The translations under genes were made by a program, and so were the position numbers. Positions 37,001-47,685 of a DNA stretch of 64,000 nucleotides are shown here, in pieces. The notes beneath the pieces are model-generated. The model was not told where the DNA came from. It saw nothing but the letters and a program-made list of their open reading frames with translations, and did not search any database. Within the stretch, counting starts at the first letter, position 1. Every line of letters starts with the position of its first letter. This stretch comes from Jackrogersella multiformis (lineage: Eukaryota > Ascomycota > Sordariomycetes > Xylariales > Hypoxylaceae): assembly GCA_902806575.1 (NCBI GenBank), contig CADCXD010000005.1, positions 3,472,001 to 3,536,000 on the forward strand. The letters are read 5' to 3'.

Positions 37001-38725
37001 CTAAGTTGACGTAACAGTTGCGCTGCTAGGGCCAAGTTTTGCCTTCTTACGAACAAGGCCTTCGCCAAGCGTGTTCACCGACGACATAGAGGTTGTATCA
37101 TCTATAGCATGGTCCTCGGCCCCACGTTTTCGCCTTATCATACCGGATAGATTATTTACTACCCCGCTAGTAGTAGACGATGTCGCGGGGGTGGTAGTTG
37201 GTCTGTCGCCGACGACCTCCAAGGTCCATTTTTCGCCCATGTTCACTTCGTTGGTCCACCGTGCTGTACTCGCGATTGCCTGTTCTAGAGTCTTGAACTC
37301 AAGGTGAAGCAGCAGCTCGATAGCTCTCTTATATGCACTTTCACCAAGGACAACTTGCCCCCGTCCATTCTCTGGCCAGGAATAATGAGGCGTCTCGGTT
37401 AGTTTTGGGAACGCTCCTTGGTGTGTCTTGATCTGGGGCTTGCGAGTGATAATTGGTCCCGTCAAGGCCGTCTTCGCCTTTCGTCTCGGCCAAGGCTTCG
37501 TGCTTCTTGGTCTGGTCGACTTTGAAGGTGAGGTCGCTGAACTTACAATAGAAACATCCGGTAGACTACGTTGTGGCGTAGTGGTGGGAGCTGCATCACC
37601 TGTGGGCGAGCCGAATGAAGCATTTGGTGTAGGAGTGACTGCAGCGGGGGTGGTCGGCGACGACTTCAGTTTTGGCGCAATCTGCGGCTCAAAGACGATC
37701 CATATAAACCCAGTCAGTCTTCCACTAGAACACTCTTGCCGGAATGCCATCATCTCCCAGAATTGATCAAGAGACTTCGGCGTTCTCCAGCCACTTAAGA
37801 GTTTAGCCTTGTCGGGTGTCGATCCCTCTAGCTCTTGAACAAAACGGGCCTTTGGATCATCTGGATAGGTCGGTATCAGGGATCTGGGGTGAATATTGCG
37901 ACCAAATGTGCCCGGATCCGTCGCATAAGGAGATATTTTCTCAAGTGGGTGACCTAATGTCCAATTGGTCGCCGCTGTGCTCGTTCGTGGGAGAAAGGCG
38001 CGAGATTCGTAGCTATCCAGGCCCGGTACTATCAAGTATCCATGTATGCCACTCCAAGGCTTCCTCATATCCGAATACTTAGTCCCCTCGAGTAGCGAGT
38101 TGAGTACTCGACACCACCACTTCACTAAGCCCCTATCATCTAGCACATGTTTGCCGGGGTTTTTAATGCTGCCGGGAAAGAGATATTGCGATTGGGATCT
38201 AGCGAAAAGGTTCACGACCAATTGCTTTGTCGGACGTCTCCGGTTCGCAATTAAGAATGTAAGGAAGCAAGAGGTGACTTCTCGAATGGGAGAAGGTGTC
38301 CCTGTAGGGAGGTTGAAAAGGTTCAGGTATCCAGACGAATCTGCCTTGGACACGAATATTGTAGTTGAGAAAGATGTTGTGTATATATAGATCTCTAGGC
38401 CCAATACCAAAACTTGTCCATTGGAAGGTGTCTTTTCTCCTTCGGCAGCAATTGAGATAGCCAAGAAATGCTTCTCGCAGTACGTCTTCAATGGTTTGAT
38501 GGGCCGCCTGTCCTTGGATTGCGCTCTGGCATCACCAGAAGTCTTGGAATCAGACGCAGGATTGTAGGCGGGAGGATGGCATAGCGGCTCGGCAGTAAGG
38601 GGTGGTGTCGAAAGATGATAGACAGTGAACTTGCGATCCTTGGGCAAGACCTTTGCAAGCTCGACGACTAGTGGGTGAGGGTTGACTATGTGATCGCTGT
38701 GTCGAACTTGCGATTGGACCGACAT
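37001..38725 (-). CDS. rtt109: Histone acetyltransferase Rtt109 (KAT11)
   Basis: Fungal-specific nuclear acetyltransferase that acetylates newly made histone H3 (K56, also K9/K27) with Asf1 or Vps75, supporting replication-coupled nucleosome assembly. Single exon, 574 residues. Conserved family segments are clear: CEKHFLAISI (about 83-92), TTIFVSKADSSGYL (121-134), FNLPTGTPSPIREVTS (137-152), ARSQSQYLFPGS (175-186), LDDRGLVKWWCRVL (195-208) and IPTYPDDPKARF (284-295). The Asp-Asp pair 289-290 and Lys292 match the catalytic Asp and auto-acetylated Lys region of the yeast enzyme. The C-terminal 230 residues are Ser/Thr/Pro-rich and basic, longer than in yeast. It shares a divergent promoter with mL57. 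Confidence 0.93.
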   Translation of the reverse strand: MSVQSQVRHSDHIVNPHPLVVELAKVLPKDRKFTVYHLSTPPLTAEPLCHPPAYNPASDSKTSGDARAQSKDRRPIKPLKTYCEKHFLAISIAAEGEKTPSNGQVLVLGLEIYIYTTSFSTTIFVSKADSSGYLNLFNLPTGTPSPIREVTSCFLTFLIANRRRPTKQLVVNLFARSQSQYLFPGSIKNPGKHVLDDRGLVKWWCRVLNSLLEGTKYSDMRKPWSGIHGYLIVPGLDSYESRAFLPRTSTAATNWTLGHPLEKISPYATDPGTFGRNIHPRSLIPTYPDDPKARFVQELEGSTPDKAKLLSGWRTPKSLDQFWEMMAFRQECSSGRLTGFIWIVFEPQIAPKLKSSPTTPAAVTPTPNASFGSPTGDAAPTTTPQRSLPDVSIVSSATSPSKSTRPRSTKPWPRRKAKTALTGPIITRKPQIKTHQGAFPKLTETPHYSWPENGRGQVVLGESAYKRAIELLLHLEFKTLEQAIASTARWTNEVNMGEKWTLEVVGDRPTTTPATSSTTSGVVNNLSGMIRRKRGAEDHAIDDTTSMSSVNTLGEGLVRKKAKLGPSSATVTST

Positions 38726-39321
38726 TGCTAAATGTATGGTAGCTACCTGGGTATGGTGTCGAAGGAGAGAAAGAAAGAGAAAGAAAAAGAAAAAGAATAG
38801 AAGTATTAATACATTGAGCTCAACAAAACGAATTAGTCAAGAAACCAAGACAGGGCAAGATAAGACAAGGCGAGACAAGACGCGTTGGATGAGAAGAGAC
38901 GCGTAAATGGAATAGGTGAATAAATGAAAATCCATGGATCCACTCTGGGAATTGGAAGTTATTAATGTAGCCCACTATAATGTACCTCTGTACACAGCTA
39001 TGTATCTATGTACCTCTGTACCCAGGTACCTAAATACCTAGTGTAACAGGAATGGAGGGGACCTGCCCAACCTTGGGGGAGCTGTAATAATAGTACGTAC
39101 CTCTTAACTGCTCATGCTGCCAGGTGCAGATGGGTTCTACGATAACTGATAGCTCCGATAAGATATGATTGGTTAGATTACATTAGAGCAGTGATCCACT
39201 CGAAAAGATCCACCCGAAAAAGTTCCCTCCCACTTAACAATTACAATCGCAAATCGATGCGAATTCCACTTCATCGTGCTTCAACAATGCGATAAAAAAT
39301 AACACCCCGAAATCATAGCCA
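38726..39321. promoter_or_regulatory. Shared divergent promoter (rtt109 / mL57)
   Basis: 596 bp between two divergently oriented genes. It contains a GAGAAAGAAAGAGAAAG purine tract just upstream of rtt109 (38760-38800) and TACCTAGGTACC-like words around 38995-39045. Confidence 0.45.
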
Positions 39322-40297
39322 ATGGCACTCACCACCTCCCGATCCGCCGCGAGACTTTCTCGCCAAGCTGTGAGAGCCAGCGGGGGACAATCTGTAACAC
39401 CCTCACATCCTCCCCGTTCCGTTACCTCATCCTCATTCTCATCATCATTCTCATTCTCCACCTCGAACTCGGCCACCCGCCCTCAACGTCCTCTAGAGCA
39501 CATGAAAATCCAGCATTTGGAGGATCGCCCACGATGGTCATACACGCCAGAGAAGATGAAGGCTCCCTTCTCTCCTCATATCACAAAAGATCCTTCTCGC
39601 TCATTTTGGAAGACCAACGACGACCCGGAGAAGTTGGACAGCGTCTTGAATAAGGTTATAGGTCGAGACGGAGCGCGTTTGTTGCCAGAGGAGATCAAAT
39701 GGTTGGCCGTAACCCACAAGAGCTTCGACCAAGGCAGAAGAGGCTTTAATGATCGTCTGGCATTTCTCGGTATGTTGAACTCCATTATATACAACACAGG
39801 AAGTAAAGGGTTCCGCATATTGATAACCATAACCCGCACCTAGGCCGCCAAATATGCGCTCTCGAATGCGCACAGTCTATCATCACATCTCCCCCCAACT
39901 ATAAAGAACCCCAGGATGATCCCTTTGCGGATAGGCGGAAACCCTTCGAGGATCCTACCATCACCGGCATCGATAATCTTTCTAGCCGGCAGCCGAGCGA
40001 CGTACTCAGTCTACAAAACCTAGCTCAGTTCGCATTGGACACCGGTTTGACAGAGGTTGTGAGGTGGAAGCCACGAATGGTGAGTCTCACTATTCCCTAT
40101 TCTATATATCGGTGCTAGACTCTGGACTCTTGATACTAACAAGGATTCTCTAGCCGGAAAATATCAAGGGTTCTGGTTTTGATATCGTCATGTCCGGCGC
40201 CGTCTACGCTCTTGTCGGCGCCCTCGCGCTGCAGCAGGGCGGCAAGGTAGCGAGCCGATTTGTGAGAGACAGGATAATGAAGAGGATCCGGTCATGA
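39322..40297 (+). CDS. mrpl15: Mitochondrial large-subunit ribosomal protein mL57 (Mrpl15), RNase III fold
   Basis: Structural component of the fungal mitochondrial large ribosomal subunit with an RNase III-like fold lacking nuclease residues. Exons 39322-39769, 39844-40079 and 40154-40297 give 275 residues. The N-terminus (MALTTSRSAARLSRQAVRASGG) is Arg/Ser-rich without acids, a good mitochondrial presequence, and is followed by a Ser/Phe-rich low-complexity run. The RNase III-like domain starts near residue 100 with LAVTHKSFDQGRRGFNDRLAFLG; the signature position reads NDRLAFLG. The C-terminal part includes LAQFALDTGLTEVVRWKPR and GSGFDIVMSGAVYALVGALALQQGG. The three exons join in phase. 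Confidence 0.88.
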
Positions 40298-40781
40298 CGA
40301 AGTTGTAAAACCAATCAATGTACAAATACCATGTACAGTGTACAAAGAAACGGGATATCAACATGAATCCATAAGTTCAGCGATTTCCGAAGTCGAGGTC
40401 TGGCACGCTAACTACCGTAACCCTGTTTTTTTTGTTTGTATCTGGTGGCTATCATTGCGCAATCCGCGAAGCCTACAATAGTATCGTAAAACTTGTAAGT
40501 GTAGCTCGTATCAAGTATAGACTGACTGTCACGGGAAAAGGGGTAAAACCTAACGACCTAGAATACCTTGGTACGTGGTATAAATCGGAAAGGGGTTTGT
40601 GTGCCACACGTAACACCCGCTTCCACGAAGCAAGCCCTCGTAGTAGCGGGATTCAGTGCTAGCTTAAAATTTTATGGCGTGGTTTATCTTCTGATCATAT
40701 AATCTACCTACGGATATACTTCGTAACAGCAACAAATAGCTGATATTCGTATGCTTTGATTTAGTACCAAGTCTTTCAAGG
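40298..40781. other. Convergent 3' interval
   Basis: Between mL57 (plus) and a minus-strand gene. Nothing supportable. Confidence 0.45.
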
Positions 40782-41461
40782 CTATACGGCGTGACTCGGC
40801 GCAGTGGACTGCCGCATTGAATTCATTCGTTCCTCCTGTCTCGCCCTCACAAACGCTCCCATAGGATAAGCCGGAACTCCAACTATCATAGGGCTCATAA
40901 ATCTTGCCCTCTGCTGCCGAACATCGAACTCGACCTCCAATACGCGGGATATCGAGATGGTCTCGGCTCTTCTCGAGAGAGCGCGGGCGACGCCTTCAGC
41001 CACGTCGCGACAATTATTGTTGACCACCGAGTAGGATTGACCAATGCGGTCGACTTTGGGAGAAGTACACGTAAGCATCATACTTGATAGTCACACGATC
41101 GACGAGTGAACGGCTCGCTAGGCTTCGACCTACATAGCTCTTTGATCTTCTCATCTGACCAGTTGGTCGTTCCCCTGAACGAGTAAGTATTCCTAAACCG
41201 CACTCCCTTGTCGAACATGGTCGAGTTGAATCTCCTGATCTGGACGGGAGGTCTCTCCGTAATCCTCACATTTTCAACAATGGAGCCCCAGTCGTAGTGG
41301 TTGCCCGTCGTGTCTCGAGTGACTTGTTTTATCGCGAAGTCGGTTATCAGGATGCACTTGTGGAAGCTCCACGAGGAGTGGCCGTTGCGGCCCCAGGAAA
41401 CCACGAAGATTGTCCTGTCTACCTCTTGGTCGCCGCTTACTTTGGATTGCGCCCGGCCCAT
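40782..41461 (-). CDS. Putative papain-fold (NlpC/P60 or PPPDE-like) protein
   Basis: Two minus-strand frames with complementary halves of one protein: a first exon from the ATG at 41461 and a second exon ending at 40782. The first half contains SWSFHKCILITD, with His34 in a position reminiscent of the catalytic His of circularly permuted papain folds. The second half contains SYSVVNNNCRDVAEGVARAL, resembling the NC catalytic Cys helix. The junction is unclear: a donor at 41103 (GTCGAT) or 41094 (GTGACT) with the acceptor at 41055-41054 both restore phase (intron 50 or 41 bp, protein 209 or 212 residues). The TTG at 41476 was rejected as start. Function unknown; the fold assignment is motif-level only. 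Confidence 0.5.
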
Positions 41462-41944
41462 GACGTTGGGAGGCAATGGTTTATGGCGCGGAAGGGGACT
41501 GCGGGCTAGGAAATAAGTACGTAGAATTCGCCAATCACCCTATGAGACACGGCAAAGGACCTGGACACAGGATTATATTTTACGAATTAGAGAAGCTGAT
41601 AATATCAAAATGGAACAATGAAGGTAAATGATAAAATGTATATATGCTGGGCTGAAATTTGTTAATGGTGGAGATACGGGGTGGTTTGGTAGTTTTCGAG
41701 CAGTAAGTAAGGCTGTGAAGGCCTCATGTAGGTAATCCGTAGTTCGGTGCCGACATATCTACCTGGCGCTTTGCGGGATGAGAAATTACCTTGTAAGAAG
41801 AATATATCTCGCTCTGCCCGCTTCTCGCAGCACAGCCAGCATGGGGGCCAGAACAAGAAGCTCCAGCTGAGAGATTGATGAACATATATTCGATAGGTAC
41901 CGAGATCATACTGATGTTGCGTTGAACTCGCCTTCCATGCATCG
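41462..41944. promoter_or_regulatory. Divergent promoter interval
   Basis: 483 bp between the putative papain-fold gene (minus) and the membrane-protein gene (plus). No specific element recognised. Confidence 0.4.
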
Positions 41945-42895
41945 ATGCCAGCAGATAGGTACTCTCTGATGGCGCCTCGAATATTTAGAACGTTGCGTGC
42001 CTTTATCCCGGGAGTTTTGGGGCAGAAACCTTTGCTGCCGGTTAGACGACCAGTGCAAGCAGCGGCAAATGGCAAACAAGATCAGGCTGGAAGATGGTCC
42101 AAGCTTTTGAACCCTCACGGTGTTGCTTGGAGAACAACCTTCGAACCTATAGAGCTGATGCTCAATGAACCAGACCCCGCAAAGAAGAATCACTTTACGC
42201 AAAAGTGGCTGAGGAATATGGAAAGGCACTTGAACGTTATGATAATCACCGTAAGCACCCCACACACATGGCCGAGATGGCCGAGATGGTCGAGATCTGT
42301 CCCTAATAGCGTTCCTGGACGAACACAGAGTTCTGTAGTCAGTAGCGTTATGGCCAGTGCCTTCAGCTGGACCACTTTCGCCGACGACAGTGGCAATTCA
42401 ACTTGTATCCAGGTTGTGAAAGCGACTTGGTACAGTGCTATTATGTTATCAATATCCTCCATCGCAGCGGCCTCGCAGCAAATTACGAGCATCCACCGGC
42501 TCGACTTGTATCCAGAAGGATGCGAACTGATACATCAATTGCTAGGAGAATGCGTACAAGCACCTACCAGCAGCAATAATGGCAACCAGGCCGGGGGAGC
42601 AGCGACAGCACCTCCTCCTCAGGCTCCCCCGATGGTAAAGCTGAGGCTGTCGCAGGCGTTTCTCTGGCAGATACCTGTGATGTTGCTTAATGGGAGTTTG
42701 TATCTCTTCACCACGGGGCTGTGCATACTTACATATTGGGATTTTACGAAATCGTTTGATGTTTCCGTGGAGGCTGTGCAGGTGATTGGAATCTGCTTTT
42801 TCAGCATTTGTGCGATGGGAGCAATAGGTCCTTGGGGAGTCAGCTCCATAGGTTTATATCATTGGATTGGGAATATGTTTAGAATGCGTTCCTAG
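41945..42895 (+). CDS. Conserved-looking fungal membrane protein, unknown function
   Basis: Exons 41945-42250 and 42329-42895 give 290 residues. The 78-bp intron is in frame and could be read through (316 residues), but it has a GTAAGC donor, CTAAT branch and CACAG acceptor. Removing it creates a continuous hydrophobic helix (NVMIIT joined to SSVVSSVMASAFSW), which supports splicing. A second helix covers ATWYSAIMLSISSIAAAS, followed by a loop with Pro/Gly/Ala-rich insert. Two further helices lie near the C-terminus (FLWQIPVMLLNGSLYLFTTGL and VQVIGICFFSICAMGAIGPWG). The basic N-terminal 50 residues might be a targeting region. I do not recognise a named family. Confidence 0.7.
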   Translation: MPADRYSLMAPRIFRTLRAFIPGVLGQKPLLPVRRPVQAAANGKQDQAGRWSKLLNPHGVAWRTTFEPIELMLNEPDPAKKNHFTQKWLRNMERHLNVMIITVSTPHTWPRWPRWSRSVPNSVPGRTQSSVVSSVMASAFSWTTFADDSGNSTCIQVVKATWYSAIMLSISSIAAASQQITSIHRLDLYPEGCELIHQLLGECVQAPTSSNNGNQAGGAATAPPPQAPPMVKLRLSQAFLWQIPVMLLNGSLYLFTTGLCILTYWDFTKSFDVSVEAVQVIGICFFSICAMGAIGPWGVSSIGLYHWIGNMFRMRS

Positions 42896-43440
42896 CTCTA
42901 CTTTCTCGAGTCCCTTGCATCCGATCGATCGAGCTTTATGAGTCCATCGCCAGGTTAATTGATTAATAAATTAGGTACCTACCCCTATAAAGGAACTTTT
43001 ATAATGTATACGGAGTATAATGCTTGACATGTCTATCCGTATTAACCGTAAAGCAAAGTATGATACGTTAAAATACGTCGGTTTCTTTATCATACCGTTT
43101 TAGTTATTTGGGATAAGTCAGGTAATTTAAAGGCTGCAGCTCGCTCTTGTTTAAGCATCACCCTCGATGCTCTCACTTACCAATGTGCCTTCGCTAAATT
43201 CAACTGGAAACCCCTGAAATAGACTACCTAACGCAACTGTGACCATACCCTCATCTAGGGAATTCTCTATTTTAGAGCGTGGCCATCTGGAGTTAGAATG
43301 GGAAGAACGCCTAGTAGAACAACGAGACAGATGATACCTAAGATTGGCCACGATGGCTATAATAATGATCTCATGCTAACTACCTACCTACCTAGGTAGT
43401 CGTTGGAGGTGAATATCTTGACATTTTTGAAACCTACCAT
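42896..43440. other. Convergent 3' interval
   Basis: Contains a TACCTACCTACCTAGGTAG element at 43381-43399. No gene recognised. Confidence 0.45.
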
Positions 43441-45097
43441 TCACCCTTCACACTCGAATGAATTCCAATTATTCGGATCCCCTCCGCGGAACTTGGCTGT
43501 CTTAGGCCAAGGGCAGATTTTGCCGGTCTTGTTCTGCAAGCCCTCGTCCAGAGGAGCATTGCCCAATATCTCAGTCGTCGGTCGTCCCGTCTCGACCCAT
43601 TTCACAAGGGCATCTAGCATATGCCAATTTGCCGGCACTTGGGGATAGTTCGTGGCAGGACCGCAATGCCCGCTGCCGGGTATCATGAACAGCCGAAACC
43701 AATCGCTCACGTCACCGCCGAAGAAGTCCTCGATCTGGTGTAGATGTTGGATCGGCCATGTCGCGGCATTGAACGGATCGGCCCAGCCTTGGAACGCGAT
43801 CATTCTGGCGCCGGTGTTCTTTAGCGCTGACAGGTCGGGGCTGATCTCGTCGATGAATGTGCCAACCCTCTCATCGAGGGCATCTACATCGGTGCCCCAG
43901 TTGAATTCCGAGGCGTCGTATGACAAGTTATTGAAGACCATATTCTGCAAAATCGGGATCGAGAATGCATTCGCCAGGTATCCTTCCTGCATTATCCATT
44001 GCGTCTCGCTCCCCACCGAGAATCCCGGGTACAGAGGGACGCCCGATCGAAGGTCAGCCGGGCCCTTGTAAATCTTCTGCGCCGCCGACACCTGAGCCGG
44101 AGTGAGACACGCAGATGAGTTCGCCTGCGCAGGTTTGCACTCCAATGCCGAAACGTCAAAAGTACATGATAAGGGATTTTCGAGAACCCCGTCCTTAACT
44201 CCGTCAATGGTGTCACATTGCGCGAGTACTGTCTTAGTTATGAGGTCCAGTGCGGTTTGCGGCAAGACACTCAAGCCCTATGACAATTAGCTATGAGACT
44301 AGAGAAAAAGTCCTTGAGACTTACCTGGGTTACTTGGGCATTCCACAGAAACGACAAGGCTAGGTGAGAATACCAATTTCCAGGACATCCAGCCACGATA
44401 CCGTCGAATAGGTTCGGGTGGAATTGGGCCAGAGCAAAGCCTTGAGCACCGCCCGTCGAGCAGCCTTCGTAGTAGCTGTGCTTCGGAGCTTTGCGGTAGA
44501 ATTTCGTTGCTATTTTCCTGGCAACCGGGGTGAAATACGCGATGGAATTGTGTATCCATGCTTTTACCTGTTCCTCGTCGTGCATGTACGGCAGATACAC
44601 ACCAGGAGCTCCATTGCCGGCGTTATTTTGGGAAGCCAAGTGACCCGCGTTACCACCCGCAACTGCGTACCCTTTGTTCAGGTTCAGGATCACGTTGCCT
44701 TCGTCAATGGTACCTGCCATCCCTCCATTGCCTGTGAATGATTTTCAATCTCGTCTGTTCCAGCAATAATCCAAGATAGAGGCGGACTCATACCTACGAC
44801 TAGGAACCGGCCGTTGTACTTCTCAGATGCGGGAAGCCAGAGTTCGAAGATGACCGAGTTGTTTTTGGGATATGGGACTTTGCCAAACAAGCGGCATAAC
44901 GAGACTGTATTGAGCGTGCCGCTGACATTGACAGACTTCTCAGGGACATGAGTAGAGTTCAGGATCGCGACACCTATATCACCTGTTTTCTGAAGCGAGG
45001 ACGCAAATCTCGAGCACTCGTTTACTTGCCATGGCTCGTTACAAGGCGAAGCATAAGCACCGACGGCGAGCAAAGAACTAATCAAACCGGTCCTCAT
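43441..45097 (-). CDS. Secreted tannase / feruloyl esterase family protein
   Basis: Carboxylic ester hydrolase acting on galloyl or feruloyl esters of plant material; which of the two cannot be read. Exons 45097-44794, 44731-44325 and 44277-43441 give 515 residues, the normal length. A signal peptide (MRTGLISSLLAVGAYA) is followed by CNEPWQVNECSRFA. The nucleophile lies in EGCSTGG (Cys192-Ser193); the acid is in FQGWADPFN and the base in GSGHCGP, matching the family's CS-D-HC arrangement, where a disulfide links the Cys beside Ser and the Cys beside His. Several N-glycosylation sequons are present. It diverges from a Dal5-type transporter, which could move a released acid or related anion; that link is inference. 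Confidence 0.92.
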
Positions 45098-46104
45098 GTT
45101 GAAATCCTTGAGGGGAGTTAGTTGTCTGACGGACGGACGAGTTGTAATAATACAAGAGAAGGTGACTACAAGGTTTAATTTTTAAGATGAAGGCTAGGCA
45201 CCTAGACACACCCTTCATAATTGCCTCCAAACGTGGGCAGTACTTTCGACCGACCTAGGCTTTCACAATAGGCACTTACCTAGGTACCCGACACGCGTAA
45301 AAGTCAATCCTACGGGGGATGACATCACCTAAGATCTGTCGGAAGTTACCCGAGGTGCTTTTTTAAACGCCACAGCGTTAAGAGACACGGATGCGGAGAG
45401 CCCATCCTGGAGAGATCTCCGAACCGGGTTCTGAGGTCCCCTCCGATGTAACACAAGCAATGCCATTGTTGTCTGGACGGCATATCGTAACGACCGCGTC
45501 GGCATGAGTTAAGACATCTCGCAGTACTATTTACCCCGGTAAGAAGAAGAAGAAGAAGGAAGATATAGTAACCGGTCTCGAACTGGTTCGTCGTGAAACC
45601 TATTACACTGATCCTCTCGGTTTACTAGCCTGTTCTCTTGTCGGGAACAAGATTCCGAAAGTAGGTGAATTCAAGCTCATATCTCCGCATTCTAAAAAAT
45701 TAGACTGTTATAAGCCTTGGTTAACCCTTGTTAGTTCGGCAAAGAGAGACGGGAGACCTCGGTTTTGACTAGACGGCCTTCTTCAAACCTAGTACCAGCA
45801 CGATGGCTTCACCCTATCCGGTCTAGGGCTCGACCTCCACGATCAACACCCCGGCAGTGGATCGCCTCATTCGAGCTAGCTTCATCCCCACAATCCCCGC
45901 GCTCGTGATATTATTTTCCCTCCAACCAACCACTCAAGAGTTACGAGTATTACGTGTTCCCGCGTGGTTCACCGAGTATTCGGCCTCCTCAGTCTATAGA
46001 CTTAATGCCTCGCCATCTTTTTTCTCCTTCCTCTTGACTCGAAACCTTTATCCTGGCAGAGGCTTGTGTTTAGTCTCTAAAGGTTATAATCCAGCTTAGA
46101 GGAG
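45098..46104. promoter_or_regulatory. Divergent promoter (tannase / MFS transporter)
   Basis: About 1 kb between two divergently transcribed genes. It contains an AAGAAG repeat at about 45541-45558 and a TACCTAGGTACC word near 45278-45291. Co-regulation is plausible but not shown. Confidence 0.45.
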
Positions 46105-47685
46105 ATGGCGGAGCATAAATCCGAGCTCGATGTCGAGTGCGCGAAGGAGGTATGACTCTAAATGGCAATCTGATTTCGATTATGAGGACTCAATTAACAA
46201 TCCATTATTAGGAACTCAGTTCGAGTGTTTCTCATTATGAGAACGCCCCCATCACAGAAGCCGAGAAGGCGTTGCGATGGAAGCAGGACAAACGTATCGT
46301 GCCCTTGTCGGCCGGCATCTACTTCCTATGCTACCTAGACCGGTCCAACATAGGAAACGCCAAAATCATGAACGCATCGACGGGCAACGACCTCATGACC
46401 GAGACCGGCATGACGAACTTCCAGTATACCATTTGTCTCATGGTCTTCCTCGTAGCATACGGCCTGTTCGAGGTCCCGTCGAACATCCTACTCAAGAAGC
46501 TCAGGCCCTCCCGTTGGATTGCGTTCCTGATGTTCTCATGGGGTGCGCTAACTATAGGACTTGGCGGCGTCCACAGCTACGCGAGCGTAACTGTCGTGAG
46601 GTTCCTTCTTGGAGTATTCGAGGCCGGGTTGTTCCCGGGCCTTGTATATTACCTTACGTTTTGGTACAAAACTGAGGAGCGAAGCATACGAGTAGCCTTC
46701 ATTCTTGCGAGTGCGACACTGGCCGGGTCTCTAGGAGGAGCGATAGCTTACGGGATTGGGCACATGAACGGAGCTGGCGGGCTCTCCGCTTGGCGCTGGC
46801 TCTTCATAATCGAAGGAATACCATCTTGTCTTTCCGCATTCCTTGTTTGGTTCTTCCTGCCGGATTACCCCGAACGCGCTGGTTGGCTGTCGATCCAAGA
46901 ACGGGATCTGGCAGTGCAGCGACTGCACATGGAGGGAAGCAAGGGTGACGACAATGCCATGACCTGGGTAGACGCCAAGGCGACCTTGGTTGACTGGAGA
47001 CTCTGGGGCCATTACGTCGTGTACTTTGGCATCTCGACTCCGTTCAGCTCGCTATCTCTATTTACCCCTTCCCTTACGGCTGGGTTGGGCTACGTTGATC
47101 TTCAAGCGCAGCTGATGACTGTGCCGCCATATGCGGTCGCTTACGGTAAGCATTTGGCGATAGTCGGGTTGTTTTCGTGTTCGGTCGGATCTATGGCTAA
47201 CTAGTTGAACAGTCGTCCAAATCTTGACCTCTTGGTCGGCGGACCACTTCAACGCCCGTGGTCTGCATTCGGCTGCCTTGGCAATAGTCGGTGCCATCGG
47301 GTTCCTCGCATCTGCCGTCCTGCCAACCGACGCCTACGCCTCGCGATACGGATGCCTGATCGTAGCAGCGTCGGGCTCGTTCGCGTGCATACCGCCCCTG
47401 CTCGGGTGGCTCTCGTCCAACATCTTCAGCACCGCGTCCGTGGGCCTGGCAATCGCGCTGAACATCGGCCTCGGCGGCGCTCCGGGCCAGATCGTGGGCG
47501 TGTGGATCTACAAGGCCAACGAGGCCAAGGCCGGCTATCCTACCGGCCACTGGGCGAACGCGGCTCTGCTGTTTATGGTTGCGGTGGGCTGCGTCATGTT
47601 AAGGGTGTACTATGCCCGACGGAACAAGAAGATATTGAGCGCGGGTGCGGGCGGCGGAGAGGAAATCCGTCTCTTCAAGTACTGA
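46105..47685 (+). CDS. MFS transporter, Dal5/allantoate permease (anion:cation symporter) family
   Basis: Plasma-membrane major-facilitator protein importing small organic anions such as allantoate, nicotinate or other acids. Exons 46105-46149, 46212-47145 and 47213-47685 give 483 residues. The start of TM1 has the family-typical YFLCYLDRSNIGNAKI. TM segments follow at regular spacing, with RFLLGVFEAGLFPGLVYYLTFWYK and WRWLFIIEGIPS being strong Dal5-family marks. The second half contains ALAIVGAIGFLASAVLP, VGLAIALNIGLGGAPGQIVGVWIYKANEA and a final TM with MLRVYYARRNKK. It is slightly short but covers twelve predicted helices. The acidic N-terminal exon is joined in phase. Confidence 0.9.

Noticed and set aside
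41662..42265. Minus-strand frames of 119-137 residues opposite the membrane-protein gene
   Set aside because: No domain, no splice partner, and they oppose an exon set whose splicing builds a TM helix.
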